From the NCBI RefSeq assembly GCF_032362555.1, contig NC_083505.1:9539501-9603500 (forward strand): a DNA stretch of 64,000 bases, in the 5' to 3' direction. Shown in pieces: positions 15,001 through 30,000 of the stretch (position 1 is the stretch's first letter; each line of letters begins with the position of its first letter). Position numbers and translations under genes: made by a program. Origin of the DNA: Amyelois transitella. Lineage: Eukaryota; Arthropoda; Insecta; Lepidoptera; Pyralidae. The notes beneath the pieces were generated by a model. It was not told the origin of the DNA, did no database searches, and saw only the letters and a list, made by a program, of their open reading frames with translations.

Positions 15001-18000
15001 AAACCGTTTGACACTAAAATGACCCTCAGTTTGAGGACTAAACGCATATTTACATCGTACAAGATCACCGGGTTGTAACACCAAACGTCCTCCAGTGGCT
15101 AAAAAATAATGTATGATTTTTTCTGGTAGATTTTAGAAATACACACGCGTTATGATGTATGAAAAAATACTAACTTGAAATAGATTTGACGCTACGTAAT
15201 GGTAGAGGATAAGGCAATTCAATTTCACCTTCCCCTTCTTCGCCATAAACTTTTTCAATAGAAGCTGAAGGGATTTGACTGGTGGATGTTTGAGAAGATG
15301 TCATCTGTAAAATCCAGTGTCTTCTTAATTGTTATAAATTTTATAGGTTAAGCTATATGTGCCCAAACAAAATTTACAGATTAATGAGAAGTGACAAGGT
15401 AATACGAGTATGTCAGTATATATATATAGTATATAGGTATTTTATTTAAATTACAATCAAAATTTACAAATGAGTTACCTTTTTCCCACATACGCAATGC
15501 CATTTGGATAATATATTTACAACATTTTCTTGATTTGTATCATCTAACAAATTCAAATCAGTGAGCTGGTTACATTCGCATTTTTTCAGCTTTAAAATAA
15601 ACAAAATATTACTTTACCCAACTGTCCAACAAGTGCTATTATTTACATATGTTCTTGCTTTTAGGACACAGTTGTTTCTAAGCAACTTAAATTATTTGCT
15701 CTGTTATTGTAATGCCATAAATTTTATTTACGCCATTCAGATGCTATTTTGAACAGTTGCCATTAAAATTTTAAGTTTACATCAGATGGCAAGTGTGATA
15801 GTGATATTGAAAGGAGAGTGAACGCGGGTAACATGGTGAATGGAGCTTTGCATGCCTTTATGAGCAGTCAGAAACTATCCAAAAAGGCTCGACTGGCTGT
15901 GCATAGGGGCGTGTTGGTCCCTACATTAATGTATGGGAGAGAAAGCTGGGTATGGCAAAAGAAGCACGAAAGCAGAATAAATGCAGTGGAAATGAGAGCG
16001 TTAAGGAGTATTATGGGTGTGAAATTGAGTGACCGGATAAGGAACAGCATGATAAGGGAATGTTGTGATGTGAAAGAAGATGTAGTTACAGGAATAGAAA
16101 AGGGTATGTTGAGATGAGATATCTATAAACCGAAGTATGCAGAGATCGTGGCAAGTGGAAAGAGGTAGTCTCTGCCTACCCCTCCGGGAAAGAGGCGTGA
16201 TTTTATGTATGTGTATGTATGTATGCCATTAAAATTATGTTTACGTAATATGACATATTTTACCGGCGGCTCGTCCAAATAACGCCATTTCAGGGGCTTT
16301 TCATGGTTGATGACAGGAAATGTCTTTGGCAGAAGAACTGTATATTCTTTCCTTTTCTCTGGACATTTCAAAATGTCACATTCTTCTTCTTCCTCTAAAG
16401 CTTCCTTGACCACAAGCGAATTTGCCAAGCTTTTTACTAAAGCCATTTTATATCGTAAGCATGGACACGTAATTAGGGTCAATGGGAATCCGCGGTCCGA
16501 AATGCTTATATCAGACATCTAAAAAATTATTTATACATTATGTTATGTCAAGCAATTACAACCAGCCCATGGTGTTGAACAAATCACGATAACGTATATC
16601 GATATCCTAGAATATCGTTAAGGGAAGAAAGTTGTAATAAAATTTATGGTCATTATGCATCTACCTGAAGTTGCAGATCTGATTTCTTTTTAGATTTCTT
16701 TTGTGCTGCTCCTACAACTTGTCCATTAAGTCCAATGAGTGGCGTGCCCATCTCCCCTTCGTCGATAATCCAATTGTTGGCTATATTAATTAACTGCTCA
16801 TACGTTATTTTGGTATATTCATTGTATTTCGCATTCATAACATTGTATTCTGTGGAAGGTTTTGCTAAAACACCACATATATAATTTTAAAGAACAAAAC
16901 ATGCATTCCATCTACATATTATTTCGATATTTTACGTGTGTGCAAAGACCTAACCTAAGCGTAGCCTTGGAACCGGTCATTGGAACACGCTGGACACAAG
17001 CTGCTTCCAAACTGTGGTCACCTTATAGCTAAGATCATAATATAAACCAGGACAATATGGATTTCCATGAAGGCATTTATATGGTTACATGAATTTGAAT
17101 CGACTGATAGTACCAATATAAAAGGACTTTGACTGTATTCATTCTCGCATGTTACCTTTAGTGTGATCAAATTAAGGACGTCCTGGTAAAGGGTCAGGTC
17201 TAAAATACCCGAAACCGCCGAGCTTGCATGAAGAGAGTTATGAATGTAGATGAAGCGAAGGAAGTATACAGAGATCGTGGCAAGTGGAAAGAGGTAGTCT
17301 CTGCCTACCCCGCCGAGAAAGAGGCGTGATTTTATGTATGTATGTACCTTTAGTGTCATCCTTTTTTATTTTTTTCTTTGACTCTGACGTGTCAATATTC
17401 AACATTGATTTACTGAATTCTGTCGGAATAAAAGTACACGGTAAATAGTGTGACAATTAACTACGTACATTGCAAAATTTTATAAGAACATTTTATACCT
17501 TTTTCTTTCTTAGCTGCATCGTAGGCATACCTAATTAAACCAAAAATATTTATTACTAAACGATTTAAAATCGGTTACTTAGTATAAAATTTGCAATAAT
17601 ACTTGCCCATATTTATCAAATAATTTTTTTCTTCTCTCTTCCAATCCATAGGTTATATAAATTCCTCTTAACTCTGGACTTGCATTTTTGTATTCTTGTT
17701 CATCCATTTCTTCAAATGAATTAATGATTTCTTGAATTTCTGTTTCATCATAGACTTTGAAATTCATTCTGTAATAGGGTTTTGTAAAAAAATCTAATAA
17801 TTAATAAGTAACTAAAATAACATAATCGGTCTGTTTTTTAGGGCAATTGAATATCTTACTCGTCCAACATTTCATTTTCTTTAATAGATTCTTCATATGC
17901 TTGTGCCCATTTACTGAAATCGGACTGACATAGAATAAGATGTATGTTTCTTATATTACTTTTGCACTTCAGGACTAATGTCAGAGTTAAAGCAGGGCTC

Positions 18001-21000
18001 TTTAATATTATACTCTTCAATGAGTCAAGTACAAGACCACGATTGAATTTCGGAAGATTGAAGTAATCCATAAGAAGTTCTTGAATTAAATCCTGTAAAA
18101 ATGGCAGTAATTGTTGACTTTAGATCACATATTAAATAACTTAGTGTGTATACATAACATAATACATATAACTATTTCACCTATTCGTAAGCATTTCAAG
18201 CATTAAAAGCGATAGAAGTCTCATATTCATGAATAATTTTCATAAATAAACCGTTAATACCAAGTTAAATAAAGTTGTAGAACCAACTGCCCCTAAAGCG
18301 GTATGGGAACCGAGTGACGAAGAGGGGGCCTTTTCCTTTTTCTTATCACTTGCTTTAGATCGGGGCGTTCCAATATTTTTGTTATTGGCCAAATATTCAA
18401 TTTTCTTATATATTACTTGAAATTCGTCTTCTGTTTCATCTATTATGTCTGAAATTTATTACACTATCAAATAACTAGAGATTTAAGTAAATTTACAATG
18501 TAGATAAAACGACTTTTTAATATTTTCGAAATATAATAATTTTTATGATACCTTCTTCGGGATCTTCATTTCCATCGGACTGGGAATCGGATTTAGTCAT
18601 GGGTTGAGATCTGGACATTTGATAGAGCTCGTTGATAGTACTTAGTATCAACATCTTGGCCGCACACTTGCATTCGCACAAGGCTTCCACTATGCAATTA
18701 TCTATATTCACTGTTGATATCTTCAGCTCCTTGCCGATAGAATACGCCATTTCTTGACACTGAACTTCTATATATTAACATGATAATTTAGTAGTTATTC
18801 ATGAAATAGGATTGAATTCGTATAATATTCTAATGTATCTAATTGTGTAAAAAAATCGTCACTCACTTTACTGAAATGTAATACATTGTTCAAACCTTCA
18901 CATGGTGATCCATGGACGAAGACAAGTAGTCCTTTAGACCTTTTATCCATCTCCGAATCAGATGAGAAGTGATCAAACACGTGCAGACACTCCTTCAAAG
19001 GATCCACTTCATTTTCTCGCAGAGTTTTTATTTCATCTAGAATTCGATTTAAAAAAAACCATACACACAATTTATAGTTACATATATTACTAGAATGTGG
19101 TTTGTTTAAAAGTAAATGATGTTATTCCACCTGCAATGATTTCCGCTTCCGTTCTAAACTTCCTCGGTGATACTGTCGTTCCCGTCGATTTTGGAGCATT
19201 CTTCGGACTCTTTGTTTTTCTAAAATACGTTTAGCTTTTAAACCAATGAATCTCAAAAATCTACCCACTACAAGTTTGAACAATACTTGAATAAATAATA
19301 AAAAGTTCAACTAAGCCGAAAAAAGTATACTTTTTGTCCTTAGTAAAAAAGGCCTCAAACTTTCCATTGTTACCATTGTGCGTAATTTTCACACTTCACT
19401 TGCCATGCAACATAAATGTATGTAAACTTGAGTTATACGAGTATGTATTTTGAAATAAAATATTCAAACTTACTTCGTCATAGGGGATGACTTTGCAGAT
19501 AGCGCCTTTAGCGCTGCAGCTTCTTCTTCCTTGGCTCTAATTAACATAAATATCTCATTTAATGAAAGCATAAACAATAATAACTCACTACAATAATAGT
19601 TTAGTTCGAAAATTAAAGTGGTTGTATAGACGTATTTTGTGCGAAATAAAATCAGTTTGAAGCTGAACTTCGAGTGATTTTACGTTCGTGAGCTTTTAAA
19701 GTATGCATAAGATTCAATGGCCACTATAACGTAAGCATAAGTATTTTTCTTTATCTGAAATAAAAATTTAATAATTATATTAAGCTTACTTTGCTATTGT
19801 CGTTGTAAACTTTTTGTAAAATCCGACTATCTCTGGTGGGAGGTCGTTTCCTGGTTTGATGGCAGGCACTAACATTTCTTCTGGCTTATTGTAGTATCTA
19901 TAAAGTAATTGAAAGATTTCTTCTTCTTCTTTCCATTTCCTGAAAAATATCATTTTTACAATAATCCTCTGTGTAACCATACTGTCCTGTTAGTAGTTCA
20001 AAGGTTTCAACAACTATATGATGAATGTACCTCTAATCAAAATATTTGGTGTGATGTGATTTCCACAGGCCATTCCATTTCCGACATAGAGCACAAAACA
20101 TGCCCAAACACAAACTTAAGATATGACTATTTCACAAGCCACCAGATATTTTGGTGCTAAGAAATCCACACATACTTTACACTCAACAAATGTATCTTCC
20201 ATCATTTTTTTCAATTGCTTACTCAACAGTTCGGGCGATTATAAGTGCAATTAGGAACGAGCACGGGTTCACGCGCTCCTCACACTAAGTACTTAGTCAT
20301 TTAGAGTTACTGTCATTTTTTATAAATTACACACTTAAATTAGGACCAATCACGTGTTTTTCGGTGTTATACCTTGCGCGAACATAGGGATACTCGTTCT
20401 ACTAGGGTTCGGGTTTAGTCATGGTACAGACAAGACAATGGATCCATTGTAGGTTAGGTTTACCTGCAGAGGTTGCGGAGGTCAGATGGGAGTCACTTCG
20501 GTTAAAAACTCTAACAATCTAGGCTCCATGGTCAAAGGCATACCCCGGGCTCCTCTCCAGAGAGGTGAATATGCAACCGGGACTAAAGCCACGAGGAAGA
20601 CAGACAAAACAATGAATCTTCCACTATTTCCTCAATCACTTACTCATCGGTATGGGCAATTATAAGTTCAATAGGGAAAGGGCACGGGTTGGTCAGTCCG
20701 AAGTAAATCTCGGTGGTCTCCGCCCAGGGCAGCGTCGGCGGAAAGCTCAGGTTGGGGCCAATCACGTGCACTTGCGGCAGTATACCTCGCCCGAACACGG
20801 GGATAGTCATTCTATTTGGATTCATGTGGAATCTGAATATAAGCATGCCTTCGTACATCATCTGTTGGTTTAAAAGCAGTTTAAGTTTTTTTATTTAATA
20901 AAAGCTCATGTCATAAAAGATAATAAAATTATATCGCTATCCTTCCCACAAATATTCGACTAACATTTTACCTGTATACTTGGATCCGTTTTGTTGAAAA

Positions 21001-24000
21001 TACGTACATAAGTATAAATCGCAAGTATGAATTAAAAGAAATAAAGATAAGTTCTCCGTGACCTCCATAGTTGGCTTGAACGCGATGCTAAGCCAGCCTC
21101 CCTCACCCGGCTCATACTTCCCGGAGCTATCAAGCACCACCATGGGATTGGGTCCTGGCGCCTTCAGTCTTAATGTCACATACCATATACATGTCGGTCT
21201 TCCGCTGTATGATAAAATATATTATACCCAATTATGTATACTTCTCAAGTAAAAACTAAAACAACGTTCTACGTCGTAGATTTAAGTACCTAGTCGAAAT
21301 CCTTCTATGCTACCGTCGTACGTACGCAGCAATCTTACTTCGTAGAAGGACTACGAGATGACTACGACGTAGAACGCTACGGAGCGTAGCCGGCTAAGAT
21401 TTTTATTGCTACATAAAGTTTCGTTTCTTTTTAAGTTTTAGTACATATCTTTAAAGCCACTTACACGTTTTTGAGAGGGATTGAAGTAATTATTTTATCA
21501 CCACATCTGACCGAGCCAAAGTTTATCATAGTCACATTGGACATTAAATATGGCACTGCACAAAGTGCTTTGATATATACTGGTATTGTGACACCATAGG
21601 GTACCTGAAATTTTATTTATAAGGAGGTGAGGATGATTTTTATAAGAATTTTACAACCTAGCTGTCGCCCGCGGCTTCACTCGCATTTATTTGTAGTTCG
21701 GTGTTTTTTAATGTTAAATCTATTTTACCAAGTACATCGTATTTCTTATGTAAAAAAGTTACTCATAAACTATTCATACGTCGAAAATGTTTACATTTAC
21801 AATTTCTAGTAAAATTTAAAAGTATTATTTTCAATCCCCACAAAAGCTTGCTCAACTGTAAAATGATGTAAATCTCAGTACAAGGACTAAAATAGTCTTG
21901 AGTGCAAAAAGTGGATCTGAAAGTGGAGTGAAAAATATATTATTGACATTATTACATCCAAGTTGAAATACGTTTCGACGGTCTGTTCCAATTCCGTAAA
22001 ATCATTTGAAGTTGGCATAAAGCCAATGTCCAGCTTTCCACTTTCCCCGGGAGTCAATTTGCCACAAATTTTCACGGTCAGCCATGGAGGTATGCGAGTC
22101 CCTTTAGCAAAGTGTATTTTGGTCGGAATCGGACCATAGTTTATTATTTCAGTTGTGGATTGTATCTGAAAGTATAATGAATTGTCATCCGTATAAATAT
22201 TGTAGAGCGAAAAGTTTCGTATTATTGTTTGAATTCCAAACAAATAAATTTTGATAGATTGCTCTAAAATTAATGTAACAAAAATCTCGTTTATTTCTTA
22301 GAAATTTCGGGATATCCTTCCATAATGTACTCCGCTACACTTTTTCTGTAGTTTAGAGTTTTAAATTACTCACAGTACTTCCTGTTATAACCACGCCATA
22401 GTCAATAACGTAAGGAGTCGTATGGAAGCCCGGAATAGGGCCCATTTTGTTAGTATTAGAATACACAGTTAGGATTTCAGGTCTCAATTTTATATGCTCT
22501 ATAACTAGCATTCTCTCTATTGCCAATTCTATGTCCATCACAGTGGGATATTCATCCTTAAAAATAATTATATTTCAATCAATGGAGATACATATATTTC
22601 TTGATTATTATTTGATAACGTTACCAATAAAATGTTAATTATTTTTTTACCAGTGAGGAGCATATGTGCCAACCAGTTTGCAGATCAGGATCTTCGTGAC
22701 ATTTATCGTAATCTAAATTATCAATCTGTTTTTCTAATTTATCCTTTCCGAAAAACTCATTTATAGCTTTCATGTACTCGTGCGTTAGTGCTGGAATCGC
22801 TAGGTAACCCAATTCTGCATTTAGCTGAAATATCATTAAAATCAGTTTTGTAATAATATATGAAACAAAAAACAAGTAGACAATATTAGTTATTCAATTA
22901 ATGCTCAAACCCAGGCTCAATCTAAATATATTAAAGCGTATTTTAATTTTAAGTTTAAACATAGAAGAAATAAGTACCTAAGTACACGAAAATAAATTGA
23001 AAACTGTAGGACAACAGCATGTACCATACAATACTAGAATAGATTAATTAGAAGTTATTTTTTATAACCTACGTTTTTAATATCTGGTCTTGGTAATGAC
23101 ATGTAAACTTGTGGGACCACACCCCAACCGAATATCTCAATAGGAATGTGGGGTAAGTGACCAATTTCTAACACGAACACTCTTTTAAAGTAACCTACTA
23201 CACCAGGTCTAATGACTACTTTCATTTCTGCCTCCTCTTCTGGTTCTAATATTTTGTTCCGTGGCACCAAATCCAAAATGGTGCCTTGTAATTCATTTTC
23301 GAATTTAGGCTCATTCAAATAAGTTTTATATTCAAATGTCAGTTGCGCATTATTATTTATAATCAATTGTTCTGACGCAGGTTCATGAAAAGATCTTATT
23401 TTGAAGTTAAGTTTATGTGTATTGATTTTGTAAACTAAATCAGAACTTTGTCCGAAAACAGTGATAAGTTCAGAAGGTCCACCCAATACTTCACATTCCA
23501 GGGTAGCTCGAACACTGATATTTGTTTTAGGCGTGAATATTACATGTATGTACTGAACTTCATTTGGTTTTAATAAACCACGGTGTGGCATAAGTTGCAG
23601 TAAGTCGTTAGTAATGTTATCTTGATATTTTGGTAATTTCTTGAATTTATAATTCCATTCAAATTGCGGTTCTAAGTCAACTTCTATCATTGGGGTTACT
23701 TTTGACATTATACTTGTTCTTAAACTTTTGGTATCTTTTATAGATTGCTTGGCGATGGGCTGACCAATAATATCAGATTCGGTTTCTACTTCTAAATCAT
23801 CTGTATGTTTGTCATTGTTGGCTGTATTCGTTTTCCTGCCTGAAAGAAATTAAATCATTCAAAATTACTCAAAAAGAATCTTAAATCATAAAATTAAATA
23901 TGTGTTACCATCAGATTCTTTCTTCTGTGACATGTTACATCGCTTGTCTTTTTCATGCTGTTTGCAACATAAACATATTAATTTTTGGACGGTTAATAAA

Positions 24001-27000
24001 GAACATTTGTTATTCAAAATTGACAAAAAAAATACGAACTGTTATAGAACATTTTTTCCACTGAAACCTATAACAGGCTAAAAGTGGAGTTAAATTTTGT
24101 ATTTGTATGGTTTTACTTTTAATGCTACCATTTAAAATAGATTGAAAATCAACTCTTGGTGTAAAAACAAACACATTGGGAAAATTTATTTTTCCGACAA
24201 GTTTAATTGCATCCTGAAATGAAAAACAAAAATTCAGTCATATCACACTCAAACATTTTGAATTATTCATCATTCATTCACACAATCACGTCCACATCCC
24301 TTGCGGGGTAGACAAAGCTAGTAGTCTTTAAATACTGGCCACTTTCAGCTGTTTGGCTTAATGATAGAATTGAGATTCAGACAGGTTGCTAGCCCATCGC
24401 CTAAAAGAAGAATCCCAAGTTTATAAGCCCATCCCTTTGTCGCCTTTTCGACGCAGTGCGTAGATTTTAGATGCAATGGAATTATATGCAAACTAATTTA
24501 CGTACCTTATTTTTATGACCTCTGAACTTAGTTTTCATCAAGTCACAGTATATTTTAGATTTCAGTGACACATGTTTCGTGGTATCTAACAAAATTTGTA
24601 TTTTCATAATTTCCTGATCTTCTAATCTTTCTTCAATAGTGTGAGTTAGATTGAAAGCCATCTTAATTTTATTGATGTCTTGGAAAAAATGTAACGGCTC
24701 TTTCCGTGTGGGCTCTACGGGTCTTTGAGTTAAGTAATCTATAAACAATTTTGATTGGAATGGACCAATTTCATTGTGCATATTAGGAACGTTTAAATCA
24801 CATTCATTGTAACAAATGCAACAACATAAATGTTCTTCTTCAGGTGGGATCTTATAAGTGTGTTGCTTCTGAATAATTGCGAACGGTGGCCGCACGCTTA
24901 TGTCCATATCCAATGGCAACTTTGACACATTTTTTATAGTTACTATATCTGTAAACAGATACATTATGCAAATCAAAGGAACTACTAAAAATAACTAAAT
25001 TTAATGAGTTTCTTTGATCCTTTTCTGACTTTAATACCATGTTTGTTCAATATATTTTAAAAATAGATATTTTACCTGTCATTCATTAATTTATTTAACT
25101 TTATATAAAATCACGCCTCTTTCCCGGAGGAGTAGGCAGAGACTTCATCTTTCCACTTGCCACGATCTCTACATACTTCCTTCGCTTCGGCGGTTTCGGG
25201 TACTCTTGACCTGACTCTTTACCATTTATTCTGCTTTCGTGCTTCTTTTGCCATACCCAACTTTCACTCCCAAACATTAATGTCGGGACCAACACACCCC
25301 CATGCACAGCCGGTCGAGCCTTTTTGGATAATTTAAACAATTAAGTTTATATCCCTTTCGGGGTAGACAGAGCCAGCAGTCTTGAAAAACTGATAGGGCA
25401 CGTCCAGCTGTTAGGCTGAATGATAGAATTGAGATTTAAATAGTGATAGGTTGCTAGTCCATCGTCTAAAAGGAGAATTCCAAGTTTATAAACCCTTATC
25501 ACCTTTTTATCCCTTAGTCACCTTTTACGACATCCATGGAAAAGAGATGGAGTGGCCCTATTATTTTTTATGTTGGTGCCGGGAACCACACGTCAGTCAT
25601 TACCTGTCAGTTTATAATATTCGCTGTACGGGCCGTAATCATATTGAAATTCTATCATTGTCGCTGACACTTCAATTTTCGGATCAACGAATTCTGCTGT
25701 TATTTGGCATTCTAATAACAGTTCCTTTTTATTAATACCTTCTACGCTTCCGACTAAATACCACATTTCCTTAATTGTAGTGACTTTATGCGACAACCCT
25801 GTTATAGTCAAATCTATTTTTTCTCCAGAAGCCATTTTGAAGTTTTTTGGGTCTAAATTAAAGAAACCTCTGAAATGATCATCAAAAATACGTTAATACA
25901 ATATATTTCTGAAAGAATTTAAGGAAAAAATGATGAATATAAGTTGGGCGATTATAACAGTTTTTACGTTAAGTACTTATCGTTTGAATATAATTTCCAT
26001 ACTATGCAATAAAACGTGTGCCCTTTCCTTTATTAATTTACATCAATGAAGCTACACATTTAATTGACATTTAACTACTTACGAAGTTTGTGGCTTAGTT
26101 TTAGGTGCTTTGTAATGTTCACTCCATTCTAATGCATGCAGGCGGGTTCCACAGTTCTCCATAACAACGGTGGCATGTAAAGGTATTCTGGTGAAATTAC
26201 GTCCAAGAAAAATTCTGTCACGCAGTTCTCCCACTAAAATACTTGTGCCAATTCCGGTGGCAGATAATGGCACCAACTGCATTAATGATGACACAAAAAT
26301 TAATACAAATTATGGCGCACCTGTTGGATGTCCTGCTTATCCTAACGTCGCTTGGAGGATAGCTTGTAATAATTATGAGATAGTCCTCTGTCTAGCGTGG
26401 CATAAATAACATAAAAATTTCTTTCTACATTTAGATTTTTCTATTTTTCCTATAAATTCAGAAGAATAACAAGATATTCGTTATACCCACAATATCTTTC
26501 ACTTTTTCTAATTGTATAACAGCTTTGTTTGTGTAAGAGTCTGCATCCAATAAATATAATGTTAGACACAAATCGGTCTCCGATTCTGGCGCCACATGCC
26601 CTTCACTTGGATGAATATTCCATCGTCCATCCTTGTTCAGCTGATAAAATGGAAATTTAAAACCTATTAAAGCACCAAAATTTAACTAATAAAGGAGAAA
26701 TGAGGAAGATCAATAACTTCATAAAATATTGAAAGGGAAAAGTGATTTACTTCAAGCAGATTACTTTATTTCAATGATTTCAATTTCATCTCGATAATAT
26801 TTGTAACTTTGTTATTATGTTATATATCATAAGCATACCAGGGAAGCTTTGAAATTGACGTAAACAGGAGAATCGTTACAAAGAGTCAGAACTTTTTGTG
26901 ATTTCGTAAGCAATTTGACTTGACCCCAATGCAGTGCTACAGGCGTACATGTAACTATTGGTCGCACGCCGGTTCCCGTAATATGACATATTTCTATTGG

Positions 27001-30000
27001 CTTCGACATTCCAAAGAGACGTAAACTAAAATAAAATGAAGGGGAGGTTATACTAATAGCAGAATAATTCATTGATGTAATAAAGAAATAAGGATTCAAA
27101 ATAAAACATGATCGTACCGAATCGTATACTCTTGAACGCCTAGAACACTGGTTTTAATTGTTACTGGCAAGCTGAATGTACTGTTCGGTTCAATCATTCC
27201 TTCTTTGACTCCGACCGTGACTTCCAAAGTAGATTCCTCCTAATTAATATATATTCATTTAAAGTATATTTTTTCCTTAAAAAGTGGACAGCGAATAGAC
27301 GGAGCATACGATATACATTTCAAGTTTAATACAATTGTAGGTAAAATTCTTAATTGATTTGCTCCACGCGACACCGCTTATCATATTTACCTCTGGCTCC
27401 TCTAACGTGAAATATCCCCAAAACTCATTGACTGTTAATTGAATGTCGTTTACATAAGGAAAATCAATGAAGCATGCACGAAGCTTGATTTCGGGAGCAG
27501 GTGTAATGTCAGGCACTTTAGCGTCGAACATTACTGGCAGAATTATAGGAGGACTATCAGATTTATCTAGCTCTAGTTCCAAAGAAGTTTGGTTAGCTCT
27601 TATAAGGTTTGCCGTTAGTGAAACCTAAAAAAAAATGGATGCATCAAGTTAACAGTTAAGTAAAAAAGTTACTTAGTCAACCAAGTAAATCAACTTACTT
27701 TCAAAGAAACTCTAGACTCTGGCCCCATCTCTATCCTACAAGGCTCGATGTTGAACTCTCTCGGCCATTGCGGAATACTTGGTTTCGGGCTATCAGCCAC
27801 GGCGTAGTCTGCTAGAGTCATACTGCTCACTTCCGGACCATCGGATGATATTTTCACAGACGCAGTGACGTTCACTACTGACTCGTTAATTACATCGACT
27901 TTTAACGTTTTGGGCAATCCTATACATTATCATTATCTATGAATCATCATCTTACATACATACATACATATGGTCACGTCTATATCCCATGCGGGGTAGA
28001 CAGAGCCAATAGTCTTGAAAAGACTGAATGGCCACTTTCAGCTATTTGGCTTAATGATAGAATTGAGATTCAAATAGTGACAGGTTGCTAGCCCATCGCC
28101 TAAAAAGAATCCCAAGTTTGTAAGCCTATTCCTTAGTCGCCTTTTACGACATCCATGGGAAAGAGATGGAGTGGTCCTATTCTTTTTTGTATTGGTGCCG
28201 GGAACCACACGGCACTGCCGGGAACCACACGGCATCATCTTCAATAGACTAATTTATAATTCTTACATTACCGACTGACTGACAGTCAACGTACAGCTAA
28301 ATGTAGGAGAAGTTTGGGATGTTCTTTCTAGAAATGGTATAGGAGGCTAGGAGGCACTAAAAGAAGAAATGCCAAATTTTTTGGGGAACAGAAAAAACTT
28401 AAACAAGATTTTTAATTTTCCACAATTTTTAAATAAAAGTATAGTAATTACTTACCCACACTAACTTTTCCAAAATCTAAACAAGGTATGCTAAAAGTCA
28501 AGGATGGATATATGATTTCACCCCTAAAAATAACGTTAAATAATTAATATTGATGTGAAACAGAACCATTATTAATGATTATTTTTCTCTAATAATTGTA
28601 AAGTATCTTGTCGTATTCGTATATCTCTTAATAATAACGAAATCACGTACTTTAAGTACAACTTCAACACGACACTGGTATCGCGTACAATAAAGTTGAT
28701 TTCTTCAAAATAAGGCCCTTGATTAGAGTTACTGAAGGAAATAACAAATATCTCTCTTTCGCCGGGACGAAGACAGTGCATTTCTGGAGTACATTTGATA
28801 TTACTTCCGAACAATGTCGGCACTTCTTTATACACTATCACGCCATTTATGTGTCCTGTAACCAGTTAACTAATTTAACAATTTTAAGAGAGGGCTCTAC
28901 TTACTATTCTACTACAATTTCTCTACATGTTATCAATTTTAAAATGCAGAAAAAGAATGTTTGTTTTTAACCTTTATTGACTGCAACCACTTCATAGTTA
29001 TACATCTTGTTTATGTAAACACAATCCATATCCAATGTTTCCAAGTTAAGATGGATTGCTGGCGGTAGAGAATTCCCCACCATCTTGAGAGGCACGCGTT
29101 CGTATACACCATCAATATCTAAGTACGCTGTAGCATCAAATTCTCCCACTTGTTTTGGCGAGAATGTTATAACTAGTTCTGTGCATTTATTAGGCCATAA
29201 CTTGCCACTCTAAAAACAAACAAATAACTTCCTAATAATTCTTAAAATAGTTAAAAAATGGTCGTAGAAAAAAAATACATTGATTTATTACTAACAATAG
29301 GAGTTATAGAGAAATGTGTATCCTGGAAAGTCAGAGTTTCATCAGCCACTAAAGCTTGAATTTCATCGAAAAATATTCTAGTGTAAACTCTTTCGTGCTC
29401 GTCGCTGCTCAGGACGTCATACCTGACGAGTTTGGTGTATTTAGCAGATTCAATATCTTTAACGTTGTAGAATATAGTAGCTAACTTCACTTTTTCTTGA
29501 AAATCTGCAAAAATGTTCATTTCATTAATTTTTTTGTAGAGCAACTCAAACTTTTGCTATTTAGTTAGTAAACATTATTAGATAAGTAATAAAATAAACT
29601 TTTGGCGATGTATAAATGCCAGAGTAGAAATAAATTGAATACATTGACTTTAGTCTGAAACATATATTAAAAATATAATATTAATATTTAACACGTAATA
29701 AAATGAATATACACTATGCCCACCGTAGTAGACACATTCATTCTTCATACACATGAAAGTAATAATGTGGTCTGATTTATTGGTGATCTTGAAGGTTTGC
29801 TGGCGCACCATCGTATTGTAGGTATCCGGAAACCTCACCACAGCCTTCTCCAACTCTATGTTCACTGTGTGCGTTGACCCTGCCAACTTTATATGGAAGT
29901 GCTCGCCTGGATAAGGAATTTGGACAATGCAAAGTCTGCTGCATGCAAAAATTTTGTACGTAAAATTATCTATGTGCTATCCTTCATGAGTAGATATTTT

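Noticed and set aside
15818..16117. 99-aa host gene
   Set aside because: The protein is an RTE reverse-transcriptase tail and the flanks are LINE 3' end; not a host gene.
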